Assembly: GCF_019216885.1 (NCBI RefSeq) | Contig: NZ_JAAQRC020000001.1 | Span: 4,188,001-4,252,000, forward strand | Direction of reading: 5' to 3' | DNA length: 64,000 nucleotides | From: Methylobacterium sp. SyP6R | GTDB lineage: Bacteria > Pseudomonadota > Alphaproteobacteria > Rhizobiales > Beijerinckiaceae | In this document: piece by piece, positions 9,623-17,656 of the stretch | Layout of the letters: the number at the start of each line of letters is the position of its first letter | Position numbering within the stretch: position 1 is the stretch's first letter | Translations under genes and position numbers: made by a program | The notes under the pieces: model-generated | Told to the model about the DNA's origin: nothing | Databases searched by the model: none | The model's input: only the letters and a program-made list of their open reading frames with translations

Positions 9623-9890
9623 GGGGATCATGCCTGCGTATGATCCGCCCAACCCTGCATCCGGTATTCATCGCATCCGCCGGCTGCCAGAATCGCCATC
9701 GATCGGATGCAGCCGATCCGAGGAGCAAACCGTCCAAATCCACGCCGATCGTCACAAGACGGGACGGGCCTGCAACGCCGAGACTTCATGACAAGACTTC
9801 ACGAATCGTGTGCGCCTCGCGCGCTGCCGGCCGCGACCGGTCTTCGCGAATGTTCAGATCGTCGCTTTCAGATCATGATGGAGGATGCCG

Positions 9891-11627
9891 ATGTCGACGG
9901 GCAATGTGGCCGAGCTGATGCTGGACGTGCTCGAGGAGGCCGGGGTCGCGCGCATCTACGGCGTGGTCGGCGACAGCCTCAACGGCCTGACCGAGGCCCT
10001 GCGCCGCCGCGGGACGATCGAGTGGATCCATGTCCGCCACGAGGAGGTGGCGGCCTTCGCGGCTGCCGGTGAATCACAGGTCACCGGCCAACTCGCCGTC
10101 TGCGCCGGCTCCTGCGGGCCGGGCAATCTCCACCTCATCAACGGGCTCTACGACGCCCAGCGCACCCGCACCCCGGTCCTCGCCATCGCGGCGCAGATCC
10201 CGTCGGCCGAGATCGGCGGCGGCTACTTCCAGGAGACGCATCCGCAAACCCTGTTTCGCGAGTGCAGCGTCTATTGCGAGCTGGTGACCGAGCCGCACCA
10301 GTTGCCCTACGTGATGGAGAACGCCGTCCGGGCGGCCGTCGGCCAGCGCGGCGTCGCGGTGATCGTCGTGCCGGGCGACGTCGCCCTGAAGCCGGCGCCG
10401 GGCCGCGGCGTCTCGGCCCGGGCGGGCCTCCTGCCGCCGGCCCCGGTTGTCAGGCCCTCGGAGCCTGAGCTCGACGCGCTGGCCGGGCTCCTCGACGGCG
10501 CCGAGCGGGTCACCCTGTTCTGCGGCCGGGGCTGCGCCGGGGCACACGCGCCGTTGATGCGGCTCGCCGAGACCCTGAAGAGCCCGATCGTCCACGCGCT
10601 CGGCGGCAAGGAGCACGTCGAGTACGACAATCCCTACGATGTCGGCATGACCGGCTTCATCGGCTTCTCGTCGGGCTACGAGGCGATGCATGCCTGCGAC
10701 GTGCTGCTGATGCTCGGCACCGACTTTCCCTACAAGCAGTTCCTGCCGAGTGCCTGCCGGATCGCCCAGGTCGACATCCGGCCCGGGCAGCTCGGCCGCC
10801 GGGCAAAGCTCGATCTCGGGATCGTCGGCGACGTCGCCGAGACGATCGCCGCGCTGCTGCCGCGTCTGTCGGAGAAGACCGACCGCCTCCACCTCGACGA
10901 CAGCCTCGCGCGCTACCGGGAGGCGCGGCGCGGGCTCGACCACCTGGCGCAAGGAACGCCCGGCCGCGCACCGATCCACCCGCAATACCTCGCCCGGCTG
11001 GTGAGCGAGGCGGCGGCCGAGGACGCGGTCTTCACCTTCGACGTCGGCACGCCGACGATCTGGGCCGCGCGCTACCTGGCGATGAACGGGCGCCGCCGCC
11101 TCGTCGGCTCACTCGCCCACGGCTCGATGGCCAATGCCCTGCCGCAGGCGATCGGCGTGCAGGCGGCGCAGCCGGGCCGGCAGGTGGTCTCGCTGTCGGG
11201 CGATGGCGGCTTCACCATGCTGATGGGCGATCTCATCACCCTGACCCAGCAGAGGTTGCCGGTGAAGGTGGTGGTGTTCAACAACGGCACCCTCGGCTTC
11301 GTCGCCCTGGAGATGAAGGCCGCGGGCTTCGTCGAACTCGGCACGAGTCTTGAGAACCCGGACTTCGCCGCCATGGCGCGGAGCATGGGGATCCACGCGA
11401 TCCGCGTCGAGGATCCGGGCGACCTGCCCGGCGCGGTGGCCGAGATCCTAGCCCATGACGGACCGGCCCTCCTCGACGTGGTGACGGCGCGCCAGGAATT
11501 GTCGATGCCGCCGACGATCGGACTGGAGCAGGTCAAGGGCTTCAGCCTCTGGTTGATCCGCGCCGTGATGAGCGGGCGCGGCGACGAAGTCCTCGACCTC
11601 GCCAAGACCAACCTCCTGCCGCGCTGA
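9891..11627 (+). CDS. poxB: thiamine-diphosphate-dependent pyruvate:quinone oxidoreductase (PoxB type)
   Basis: A 578-residue ThDP enzyme of the acetolactate synthase/pyruvate oxidase fold. The N-terminal PYR domain has [16 protein letters not shown] and the catalytic Glu in [14 protein letters not shown]; the middle FAD-binding part has [15 protein letters not shown]; the C-terminal PP domain has the ThDP motif [16 protein letters not shown] ending in FNNGTLGF. PoxB decarboxylates pyruvate to acetate and CO2 and reduces ubiquinone at the membrane. GGAGG at 9880-9884 fits ATG 9891 better than ATG 9885. It is followed 56 bases on by cydAB, a quinol oxidase, in the same direction. Confidence 0.88.
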   Translation: MSTGNVAELMLDVLEEAGVARIYGVVGDSLNGLTEALRRRGTIEWIHVRHEEVAAFAAAGESQVTGQLAVCAGSCGPGNLHLINGLYDAQRTRTPVLAIAAQIPSAEIGGGYFQETHPQTLFRECSVYCELVTEPHQLPYVMENAVRAAVGQRGVAVIVVPGDVALKPAPGRGVSARAGLLPPAPVVRPSEPELDALAGLLDGAERVTLFCGRGCAGAHAPLMRLAETLKSPIVHALGGKEHVEYDNPYDVGMTGFIGFSSGYEAMHACDVLLMLGTDFPYKQFLPSACRIAQVDIRPGQLGRRAKLDLGIVGDVAETIAALLPRLSEKTDRLHLDDSLARYREARRGLDHLAQGTPGRAPIHPQYLARLVSEAAAEDAVFTFDVGTPTIWAARYLAMNGRRRLVGSLAHGSMANALPQAIGVQAAQPGRQVVSLSGDGGFTMLMGDLITLTQQRLPVKVVVFNNGTLGFVALEMKAAGFVELGTSLENPDFAAMARSMGIHAIRVEDPGDLPGAVAEILAHDGPALLDVVTARQELSMPPTIGLEQVKGFSLWLIRAVMSGRGDEVLDLAKTNLLPR

Positions 11628-11683
11628 CGCAGACGCCCGCCTCGCCCTAGGTAAGCCATCACGACCGACCCGAGGAGGCCGCT

Positions 11684-13108
11684 GTGGACCTGACGCCGCT
11701 GATGCTGTCGCGGATCCAGTTCGCGTTCACGATCTCGTTCCACATCATCTTCCCGGCCTTCACGATCGGGCTCGCCGCCTGGCTCGCCTTCCTGGAAGGC
11801 TGCGGGCTCGTCACCGGCCGGCCGATCTACCGGCGCCTGTCGGATTTCTGGCTCCGGATCTTCGCCGTCGCCTTCGGCCTCGGCGTCGTGTCGGGGATCG
11901 TGATGGCGTTCGAGTTCGGGACGAACTGGAGCGAGCTGTCGCGGCGCACCGGGCCGATCCAGGGCCCGCTGCTCGGCTACGAGAGCTTCACCGCCTTCGC
12001 GCTGGAGGCGGGCTTCTTCGGCGTGCTGATGTTCGGCCGCAACCGCGTGCCGCGCTGGGTCTACTTCCTGGCCTGCCTGATGGTCTGCCTCGGCACCAGC
12101 CTGTCGTCGTTCTGGATCATGGTGAACAACACCTGGATGCAATGGCCGACCGGCTTCACCACCGGGGCGGACGGGGTGTTCGTGCCGACCGACTGGTCGG
12201 CGATCATCTTCAACGAGGTGGTCTGGGTGCGCTTCCCGCACATGATGCTGGCGGCCTACGTCACCTCGGCCTTCTGCATCGCGGCGACCGGGGCCTGGTA
12301 CATGCTCCGGGAGCACGGCGCCTACGAGGGCCGGGTGATGCTGACGATGGCGCTGCGCCTCGCGGCGATCCTGGTGCCGATCCAGATCGCCTTCGGCCAC
12401 CTCGCCGGCGACTACGTCCACGACAAGCAGCCGGCCAAGTTCGCCGCCATCGAGGGCCGCTGGCAGGACGAGCAGCCGGCCTCGGAAATCCTGATCGGCT
12501 GGCCGGACGAAGCCGCCGAGACCACGCGCTATGCCGTGGCGATCCCCTATCTCGGGAGCGTGATCGGCTCGATGAGCCTGACGGCCAAGGAGATCGGCCT
12601 CAAGAGCTTCCCGCCGGACCAGCGCCCGCCGGTCGTCATCCCGTTCTTCGCCTTCCGGGTCATGGTCGGCTGCGGGCTCGTGATGCTGGGGCTCGCCTGG
12701 CTCGGGGCCTGGCTGAGCCTGTCCGAGCGCATCCGGCACGCGCGGTTTTTCCTGTGGTGCACCTTCCTGTCCTTCCCGCTCGGCTTCGTGGCGACGCTGA
12801 CGGGGTGGTTCACCGCCGAGGTCGGGCGCCAGCCCTGGGTCGTCTACGGGCGCTTACGCACCGCCGACGCCGTGACCCCGTTCCTGACCGCGCCGCAGGT
12901 CGGCACGAGCCTGACGGTCTTCGCCGTCGTCTACGCGCTGATCTTCGCCTTCGGCACCTTCTACATCTACCGCCAGCTCCGGGCAGGGCCGGTCCCGGCG
13001 CCCGACCTGCCGGACCGCGCCACCAACCCGAAGCGCCCGCTCTCGGTCCCCGGGGCGAGCCCGGGACTTGCGAGAACCTCTGCCGGAACCATGGAGGCCG
13101 GGGAATGA
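11684..13108 (+). CDS. cydA: cytochrome bd ubiquinol oxidase subunit I (CioA-like)
   Basis: Subunit I carries the quinol site and the haems of bd oxidase, which reduces oxygen to water. The 474-residue length and the short loop between the sixth and seventh helices point to the short Q-loop, cyanide-insensitive (CioA) branch. Motifs: FTISFHIIFPAFTIGLAAW with the haem ligand His of helix I, FAVAFGLGVVSGIVMAFEFG, NNTWMQWPTGF, and the diagnostic EVGRQPWVVYGRLRTADAV. It uses a GTG start at 11684 with CGAGGAGG upstream. It overlaps cydB by four bases (ATGA), so the two are translationally coupled. Confidence 0.95.
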   Translation: MDLTPLMLSRIQFAFTISFHIIFPAFTIGLAAWLAFLEGCGLVTGRPIYRRLSDFWLRIFAVAFGLGVVSGIVMAFEFGTNWSELSRRTGPIQGPLLGYESFTAFALEAGFFGVLMFGRNRVPRWVYFLACLMVCLGTSLSSFWIMVNNTWMQWPTGFTTGADGVFVPTDWSAIIFNEVVWVRFPHMMLAAYVTSAFCIAATGAWYMLREHGAYEGRVMLTMALRLAAILVPIQIAFGHLAGDYVHDKQPAKFAAIEGRWQDEQPASEILIGWPDEAAETTRYAVAIPYLGSVIGSMSLTAKEIGLKSFPPDQRPPVVIPFFAFRVMVGCGLVMLGLAWLGAWLSLSERIRHARFFLWCTFLSFPLGFVATLTGWFTAEVGRQPWVVYGRLRTADAVTPFLTAPQVGTSLTVFAVVYALIFAFGTFYIYRQLRAGPVPAPDLPDRATNPKRPLSVPGASPGLARTSAGTMEAGE

Positions 13109-14097
13109 CCCTCGTCGATTTCTGGGCCGCCGCGCTCGCGCTCTCGATCCTGCTCTACGTCCTCCTCGACGGCTTCGACCTCGGCGTCGGCATGCTGTTT
13201 CCGTTCGCCCCCGGCGAGGCCGGGCGGCGGCAGATGCTGGCGGCGATCTCGCCGGTCTGGGACGGCAACGAGACCTGGCTGGTGGTGGCTGCCGCGACCC
13301 TGTTCGGGGCCTTCCCGACCGTCTACGCGCTCCTGCTCTCGGCCTTCTACCTGCCGCTCCTCCTGATGCTCGCCGGGCTGATCCTGCGCGGCGTCGCCTT
13401 TGAGTTCCGCTACAAGTCGCAGGCGATGCGTCCGCTCTGGGATGCCGGCTTCGTCGCCGGCTCCTATGCGGCGGGCTTCGTGCAGGGCACCGCCGTCGGC
13501 GCGATCGTCGAGGGCCTGGCGGTCGAGAACGGGCGCTATGTCGGCAGTCCCTTCGCCTGGGCGACGCCCTTCGCGCTCCTGTGCGGGATCGGCCTGTGCA
13601 TCGGCTACGCGCTGATCGGCGCCTGCTGGCTTGCCGGCAAGGGCGCGTTCGACGTGCGCGCCTTCAGCCTGCGAATCCTGCCCCGGCTGATGGCGGCGCT
13701 GGCGATCTTCCTGGTCGCGGTGTTCGTCCACGCGGCGATCCTGCACCTGCCGGTGCTGCACCGCTGGAGCGAGCGGCCTTACCTCGTCCTGTTCCCGATC
13801 GTCGGGCTCGCGGCCTTCGCCACGATGGCGCTCGCCCTGCGCCGGGACCACGACCGCCTCCTGTTCCCCGCCGCCGCCGCGATCTTCTGCGCCGCCTTCG
13901 CCACCCTGGCGGTGTCGTTCCTGCCCTACATGGTGCCGTTCACGGTCACGATCGCCGAGGCGGCGGCGCCGGAGAGTTCCCTGCGCTTCCTGTTCTGGGG
14001 TGCCGGCCTCTTCGTCCTGCCGATCACGCTCGCCTACACCGCCGCGGTCTATTTCATCTTCCGCGGCAAGGTCGACACCGATGTCGATTACCACTGA
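13105..14097 (+). CDS. cydB: cytochrome bd ubiquinol oxidase subunit II
   Basis: The 330-residue membrane partner of CydA. The family N-terminus is clear: VDFWAAALALSILLYVLLDG followed by FDLGVGMLFPF, then SPVWDGNETWLVVAAATLFG and ILRGVAFEFRYKSQ. About eight hydrophobic segments follow. The C-terminus is short and basic (FRGKVDTDVDYH). Its ATG overlaps the cydA stop. No small CydX-like reading frame was seen after it; instead a palindromic repeat (family A) begins at once, between this stop and the convergent b561 gene. Confidence 0.95.
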   Translation: MTLVDFWAAALALSILLYVLLDGFDLGVGMLFPFAPGEAGRRQMLAAISPVWDGNETWLVVAAATLFGAFPTVYALLLSAFYLPLLLMLAGLILRGVAFEFRYKSQAMRPLWDAGFVAGSYAAGFVQGTAVGAIVEGLAVENGRYVGSPFAWATPFALLCGIGLCIGYALIGACWLAGKGAFDVRAFSLRILPRLMAALAIFLVAVFVHAAILHLPVLHRWSERPYLVLFPIVGLAAFATMALALRRDHDRLLFPAAAAIFCAAFATLAVSFLPYMVPFTVTIAEAAAPESSLRFLFWGAGLFVLPITLAYTAAVYFIFRGKVDTDVDYH

Positions 14098-14207
14098 AAC
14101 GGTTTCCGACGGATCGCGTCGCGATGCGGAAACCGGCTCCGCTCAGGCGCCGCGCGGGCCTGCGATACGGGTTCCGGAACGTCTTCCGGAACCCGCATCA
14201 TCCGCGC
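14098..14207. repeat. palindromic repeat family A, copy 3 (diverged), at convergent gene ends
   Basis: Fills the whole space between the cydB stop and the b561 stop. Two hairpins are visible: GGTTTCCG paired with CGGAAACC, and an 11-base perfect stem GGGTTCCGGAA/TTCCGGAACCC (14169-14179 and 14184-14194) with a four-base loop. It is homologous to 16012-16139 and 28157-28283 but has compensating changes in both stems. It may act as a two-way terminator. Confidence 0.78.
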
Positions 14208-14209
14208 GT

Positions 14210-14773
14210 TCAGCCCCGCCCGGTCCCCGCCCGCCACGACGCCATGCTGGTGAACACGCCGTCCCGGCGGATCAGCCCGTGCAGCAGCGCCGCCCCGAGA
14301 TGGGCGAGGACGATCCCGAACAGCGCGTAGGCGAGCACGGTGTGGAGGACCCGCAAGGCCGCATAGAGCATCGGGCTGCCCGGCAGGATCGGCGGCAGCA
14401 CCAGCGGGCCGGCGAGCGCCACGGGATAGCACGCCGCCGAGAGCATGCCCCAGCCGACGAGGGGCAGGGCGAGCATCAGCCCGTAGAGCGCGACGTGCGA
14501 GGCATGCGCGGCCCGTTTCTGCCAGGCGGGCAGGTCCGCCGGCAGGGGCGGCGGGGCATGGCGCCGACGATAGGCGAGGCGCAGGAGCGCCAGGACCAGG
14601 ATCGCGGCGCCGAGCGGCCGGTGCAGCGAGACGAGCGCGTGGTAATGGCTCAGCGACGTCACCATCGCGACGCCGATCAGCAGCATGGCGAGGATCAGGA
14701 CCGCCATGCTCCAGTGGAGCAGGCGTGCCGGCCAGGTGAAGCGTGCAGCGTCGGTCCGGACGGAACTCGTCAC
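14210..14773 (-). CDS. cytochrome b561 family membrane protein
   Basis: A 187-residue di-haem b561-type protein with four hydrophobic segments. Candidate haem-ligand histidines sit in WPARLLHWSMAVLI (helix 1), HYHALVSLHRPLGA (end of helix 1/start of helix 2), HASHVALYGLMLALPLVGW (helix 3) and LHTVLAYALFGIVLAHL (helix 4), the normal prokaryotic b561 pattern. Such proteins take electrons from quinol. Its GTG start at 14773 overlaps the stop of the catalase-like gene (GTGA), so the two are coupled and b561 is the likely electron donor or membrane anchor for that periplasmic peroxidase. Confidence 0.88.
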   Translation of the reverse strand: MTSSVRTDAARFTWPARLLHWSMAVLILAMLLIGVAMVTSLSHYHALVSLHRPLGAAILVLALLRLAYRRRHAPPPLPADLPAWQKRAAHASHVALYGLMLALPLVGWGMLSAACYPVALAGPLVLPPILPGSPMLYAALRVLHTVLAYALFGIVLAHLGAALLHGLIRRDGVFTSMASWRAGTGRG

Positions 14774-15882
14774 AGGGCGGCTCCATGAAGCGATGCGCCG
14801 GTGACGGCCGAGGGCGTCTTCGCCTCGCCGGAGCGCCGGGTGAAGGACTGCGAATAGGCGGCCGAGCGGGCGCTCAGGAGGGGATCGTCGGAGGGCGCGA
14901 TCCCGTCAGGCAGGACGAGGGGATCGAAGTTGATGTCCCGGCAATCGCCCGGAGCCTCGGGCGCGGCGCCGGTGAGCGTGAGGGTTCCGGCATCGACGGT
15001 CTCGCGCTCCGCCGGCCACGGAATCGTCGCGTCGTCGGTCGCGTCGCCCGGCCGGCCGATCGTGACCACGAGGTGCCAGCGCACGGGCTCCCGCCGCAGG
15101 GTCGCCGCGAACTCGCCGAACAGGAAATTCGTGTCGGCGCTCGCCGCGGTCGCGCCCGCCTGCGGCGCGGCATCCCGCTCGGGAATGTAGGCGAAGCGCA
15201 CCGGCGTGGCATGGCCGTCGGTCGCCACGAACCGGAATGCGTTGAGGCTCCGGTAGGTGTCCTCGGAAAAGCCCGCGGTGATCGTGCGGGCCTTGATCAG
15301 GGCGGCGGCCTTCGCGCTCTCCGGATGCGCCGCCAGGAAGGCGTGCATCCGTTCGGGATCGGGCTTGCCGGTGGCCGGATCGGGCCTGGCGGCGCGCAGC
15401 TGCTCGTAGAAGGCTTCGGGTGTCCCGACCGGGAAGACCGGGATGTCGTTCATGGCGGTGCGCCACTCCTCGCCGTCCGGCAGCCGGAAGCGCAGGGCGA
15501 GGCTGCGCACGGTGGCCTCGGCATCCGCCGCATAGGGCTGGCCGCCCGCGAGCGCGACGCGGCCCTCCACCGGGGTGACCCGGCCCGCGGCGAACAGGGA
15601 GGCTTTCGAGAGCCGCGCGCCCGCACCGCTCGCCGCGAATTCGCCGGTCACGCACAGCCCCTTGGCGTGGTTGCGCCGGAAGCCGGGATGCGGGCCGTTC
15701 ACCGCCTCGAACCGGTCGATCAGCCGGGCCGGGGTGAGGGCCCCCGGCGTGAGCCAGCCGCCCGCATACGCGAAGGTGCCGGCAGTCCCGGCGAGCACCG
15801 CACCGATGGCGCAGAGGCGCAAAGCCAGGGCGCGCCGGGACAGGCCGGGCGGTGCCCCGATCAGGTCGTTCAGCCTCATCAT
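14770..15882 (-). CDS. catalase-family haem peroxidase, exported (SrpA-like)
   Basis: A 370-residue protein of the small catalase-related subfamily. After an N-terminal hydrophobic segment (ALALRLCAIGAVLAGTAGTF, residues 15-35) the catalase core starts: ALTPARLIDRFEAVNGPHPGFRRNH-region with the distal His (split here to stay short), FAASGAGARLSKASLF, GRVTPVEGRVALAGG, NDIPVFPVGTPEAFYEQL, and SLNAFRFVATDGHATPVRFAY. These are peroxidases rather than true catalases. ATG 15882 or 15879. It precedes and overlaps a b561 gene, which suggests a quinol-linked periplasmic peroxide-reducing pair. The segment after the stop region is the b561 gene itself. Confidence 0.85.
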   Translation of the reverse strand: MMRLNDLIGAPPGLSRRALALRLCAIGAVLAGTAGTFAYAGGWLTPGALTPARLIDRFEAVNGPHPGFRRNHAKGLCVTGEFAASGAGARLSKASLFAAGRVTPVEGRVALAGGQPYAADAEATVRSLALRFRLPDGEEWRTAMNDIPVFPVGTPEAFYEQLRAARPDPATGKPDPERMHAFLAAHPESAKAAALIKARTITAGFSEDTYRSLNAFRFVATDGHATPVRFAYIPERDAAPQAGATAASADTNFLFGEFAATLRREPVRWHLVVTIGRPGDATDDATIPWPAERETVDAGTLTLTGAAPEAPGDCRDINFDPLVLPDGIAPSDDPLLSARSAAYSQSFTRRSGEAKTPSAVTGASLHGAAL

Positions 15883-16011
15883 CGGAATCCTCGAAGGGGA
15901 GCGTCGCGCCGTGCACGACCGATGGATGATCCGTCCTCGACATCCTCCGGCCCGTCCCGGACCCGGCGGGCGGTCCCGCCGGGCCTGCAACCGAATGCCG
16001 GAGGCGCCGCG

Positions 16012-16139
16012 TCATACGCTTTCCGATTGATCGCTTCGCGATGCGGAAAGCGGCTTCGCTCAGGCGTGTGAAGCCTACGGCTTCACCGCGCGGGCTGATG
16101 ATACGAAATCCGGAAGTGATCTTTCGGATTTCGTATCAT
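16012..16139. repeat. palindromic repeat family A, copy 1
   Basis: About 128 bases. Hairpin 1 is GCTTTCCG/CGGAAAGC; then GTGAAGCC/GGCTTCAC; hairpin 3 has a 12-base stem ATACGAAATCCG/CGGATTTCGTAT near 16100-16136. The right end (16136-16138 read on the minus strand) is the TGA stop of the next gene, so the repeat supplies that stop codon. A second, inverted copy is at 28157-28283. Confidence 0.88.
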
Positions 16140-16486
16140 TCCGGGATCAGGGCATCCGCCGGGCCGCCCGCATGGCTGCCGCTGTAGCGATAGTCGGGGT
16201 TCACCGTCCGGCGAACCAGCGGGGCCGGCGTGCCCTCCGGGATGAGCGCGTCCGCGGGACCGCCCGCATGGCTGCCCGGATAGGCATAGGCCGGGTTCAC
16301 CGCCTTGCGGCGCACCGGCTGCGGGACGCCGTCGGGGATCAGCGCATCGGCCGGCCCGCCGGCATGGGTGCCGGAGTAGGCGTAGGCGCCGGCGGGGCGG
16401 CCATGGTCCTGGGCGTTATCCTGAGCGGTCGCGGCGCCCGTCGAGGCCAGGAGGAGCAGGACCGGGAGCAGATTTCGCGTCGTCAT
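16136..16486 (-). CDS. small secreted protein with three HAGGPADALIP repeats
   Basis: A 116-residue protein with a signal peptide (NLLPVLLLLASTGAATAQ). The mature part is almost entirely three imperfect repeats of about 27 residues, each with Y-x-Y-(S/P)-G-(S/T)-H-A-G-G-P-A-D-A-L-I-P, separated by PVRRKAVNP-like linkers. ATG at 16486. I do not recognise a function; the repeats suggest a periplasmic binding or structural role. The TGA stop lies inside the end of the family A repeat, so the natural C-terminus ended at ALIPE or was cut by the repeat. Confidence 0.7.
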   Translation of the reverse strand: MTTRNLLPVLLLLASTGAATAQDNAQDHGRPAGAYAYSGTHAGGPADALIPDGVPQPVRRKAVNPAYAYPGSHAGGPADALIPEGTPAPLVRRTVNPDYRYSGSHAGGPADALIPE

Positions 16487-16767
16487 GACAGTATCCTCGT
16501 CCGTGAGGTTGCGAGATCTCCGGCTGGAGATGCGATCGTTGTACCGGCCGTTCCGCATTCCCGCAGTCAGACCAGGATTTACGGGACTCACAACAAAGGA
16601 CGGGACAGTCATACGTCGGTATGGTCGTCTGTCCGGTGCGCCGTCGCACGCGCGCTTCGACGGACCATCCCTAAACCTCCGTATGGTTTCGAACGATCAC
16701 GGTGCGGGGCATGGTCCGGCTCAGCCGCAACGGCCGGGATGGTGCGGGCGAGGAGGAGGGGACCGAC

Positions 16768-17559
16768 ATGGCGCTGGACATGACGATGGACACGGCAATG
16801 CCCTCCTCGGCGATGGCGCTCCCCGGCGGCGGACAGGCGGCCGGCGAGGCCTTGCGCCGCGCCGAGGCCGCCCGCAGCGCCATGGCGCGCCTCCTCGCGG
16901 TCGCCGGCCACGACCTCAAGCAGCCCCTGCAGGTCGCCCTGATGGCGATCGAGTGCGCGGTCTCGGACGGCGTGGCGCCCCGCGCCGCCACGCGGCTCGG
17001 CATGGCGAGCGACGCGCTCCTGCGCCTCGGGCGCGAGCTCGACGACCTCGCCCGCACCTCGCAGGCCGGCGAGGCGGTGCCGCATCTCGGCCCCGTGCCG
17101 CTCGGCCCGCTGCTGGCGACGGTGGCGGAGGAATGGCGGGCCCTCGCCGATGTCCGCGGCATCGCCCTGCGCGTGCACCCGACCGGAGCCTGCGCGGCGA
17201 CGGATGCGACGATGCTCGCCACCATCCTGCGCAACCTCGTGGGCAATGCCGTGAAATACGGGCGGACGGGCGGGCGGGTGGTGATCGGCTGCCGCCGCCG
17301 CGGCCGGCGCCTCGCGATCGAGGTGCACGACGACGGTGCGGGCATCGCGTCCGAGCGGCTCGCCACGATCTTCGAGGCCTTCGACCGGGCCGGGCGCCGG
17401 GACGGCGCGGGCCTCGGGCTCGGACTCCACATCGTGCGCCAGACCGCGCAGGCGCTGCGGGCGCCGGTGCGCGTCGCCTCGGTCCTCGGGCGCGGCACGG
17501 TCTTCGGCGTGACCCTGCCCCGCGCCGAGCCCCGGTCCAAAGATGCGTACGACGCCTAA
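16768..17559 (+). CDS. soluble histidine kinase without a sensor domain
   Basis: A 263-residue cytoplasmic kinase. After a short variable N-terminus comes the phospho-acceptor helix VAGHDLKQPLQVALM (His about residue 51), then the ATPase domain: N box LRNLVGNAVKYG, G1 box DDGAGI, F box region EAFDRAG, G2 box GLGLGLHIV. The GHDLKQPL form of the H box is typical of kinases that work with FixJ- or hybrid-type partners. No transmembrane, PAS or GAF segment is seen, so its signal must come through a partner. ATG 16768 follows GAGGAGGAGGGG. The TAA stop is the first codon of repeat C1. Confidence 0.87.
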   Translation: MALDMTMDTAMPSSAMALPGGGQAAGEALRRAEAARSAMARLLAVAGHDLKQPLQVALMAIECAVSDGVAPRAATRLGMASDALLRLGRELDDLARTSQAGEAVPHLGPVPLGPLLATVAEEWRALADVRGIALRVHPTGACAATDATMLATILRNLVGNAVKYGRTGGRVVIGCRRRGRRLAIEVHDDGAGIASERLATIFEAFDRAGRRDGAGLGLGLHIVRQTAQALRAPVRVASVLGRGTVFGVTLPRAEPRSKDAYDA

Positions 17560-17655
17560 GCAGATTTCGCAAAAATGGCCGCCGGTTTTGCGGAAAAAAT
17601 CTGCGACAAAACAAGGATCTGAGCGGACGAAGCGTTGGCCTGCCAACGCAAGCCT
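17557..17655. repeat. palindromic repeat family C, copy 1
   Basis: About 99 bases between two kinase genes. It begins with TAAGCAGATTTCGC, whose TAA is the stop of the upstream gene. GCAGATTT (17560-17567) pairs with AAATCTGC (17597-17604), and the right end is a perfect hairpin GCGTTGGC/GCCAACGC (17632-17639, 17642-17649). The inverted copy is at 28504-28602. Confidence 0.88.
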
Positions 17656-17656
17656 G

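Noticed and set aside
9623..9890. Small frames between the exporter and poxB.
   Set aside because: No ribosome binding site or protein-like pattern; probably the poxB leader.
13068..13403. A small gene (CydX-like) near cydAB.
   Set aside because: Frames near cydB are shadows of cydB itself; no short hydrophobic frame with a ribosome binding site follows it.
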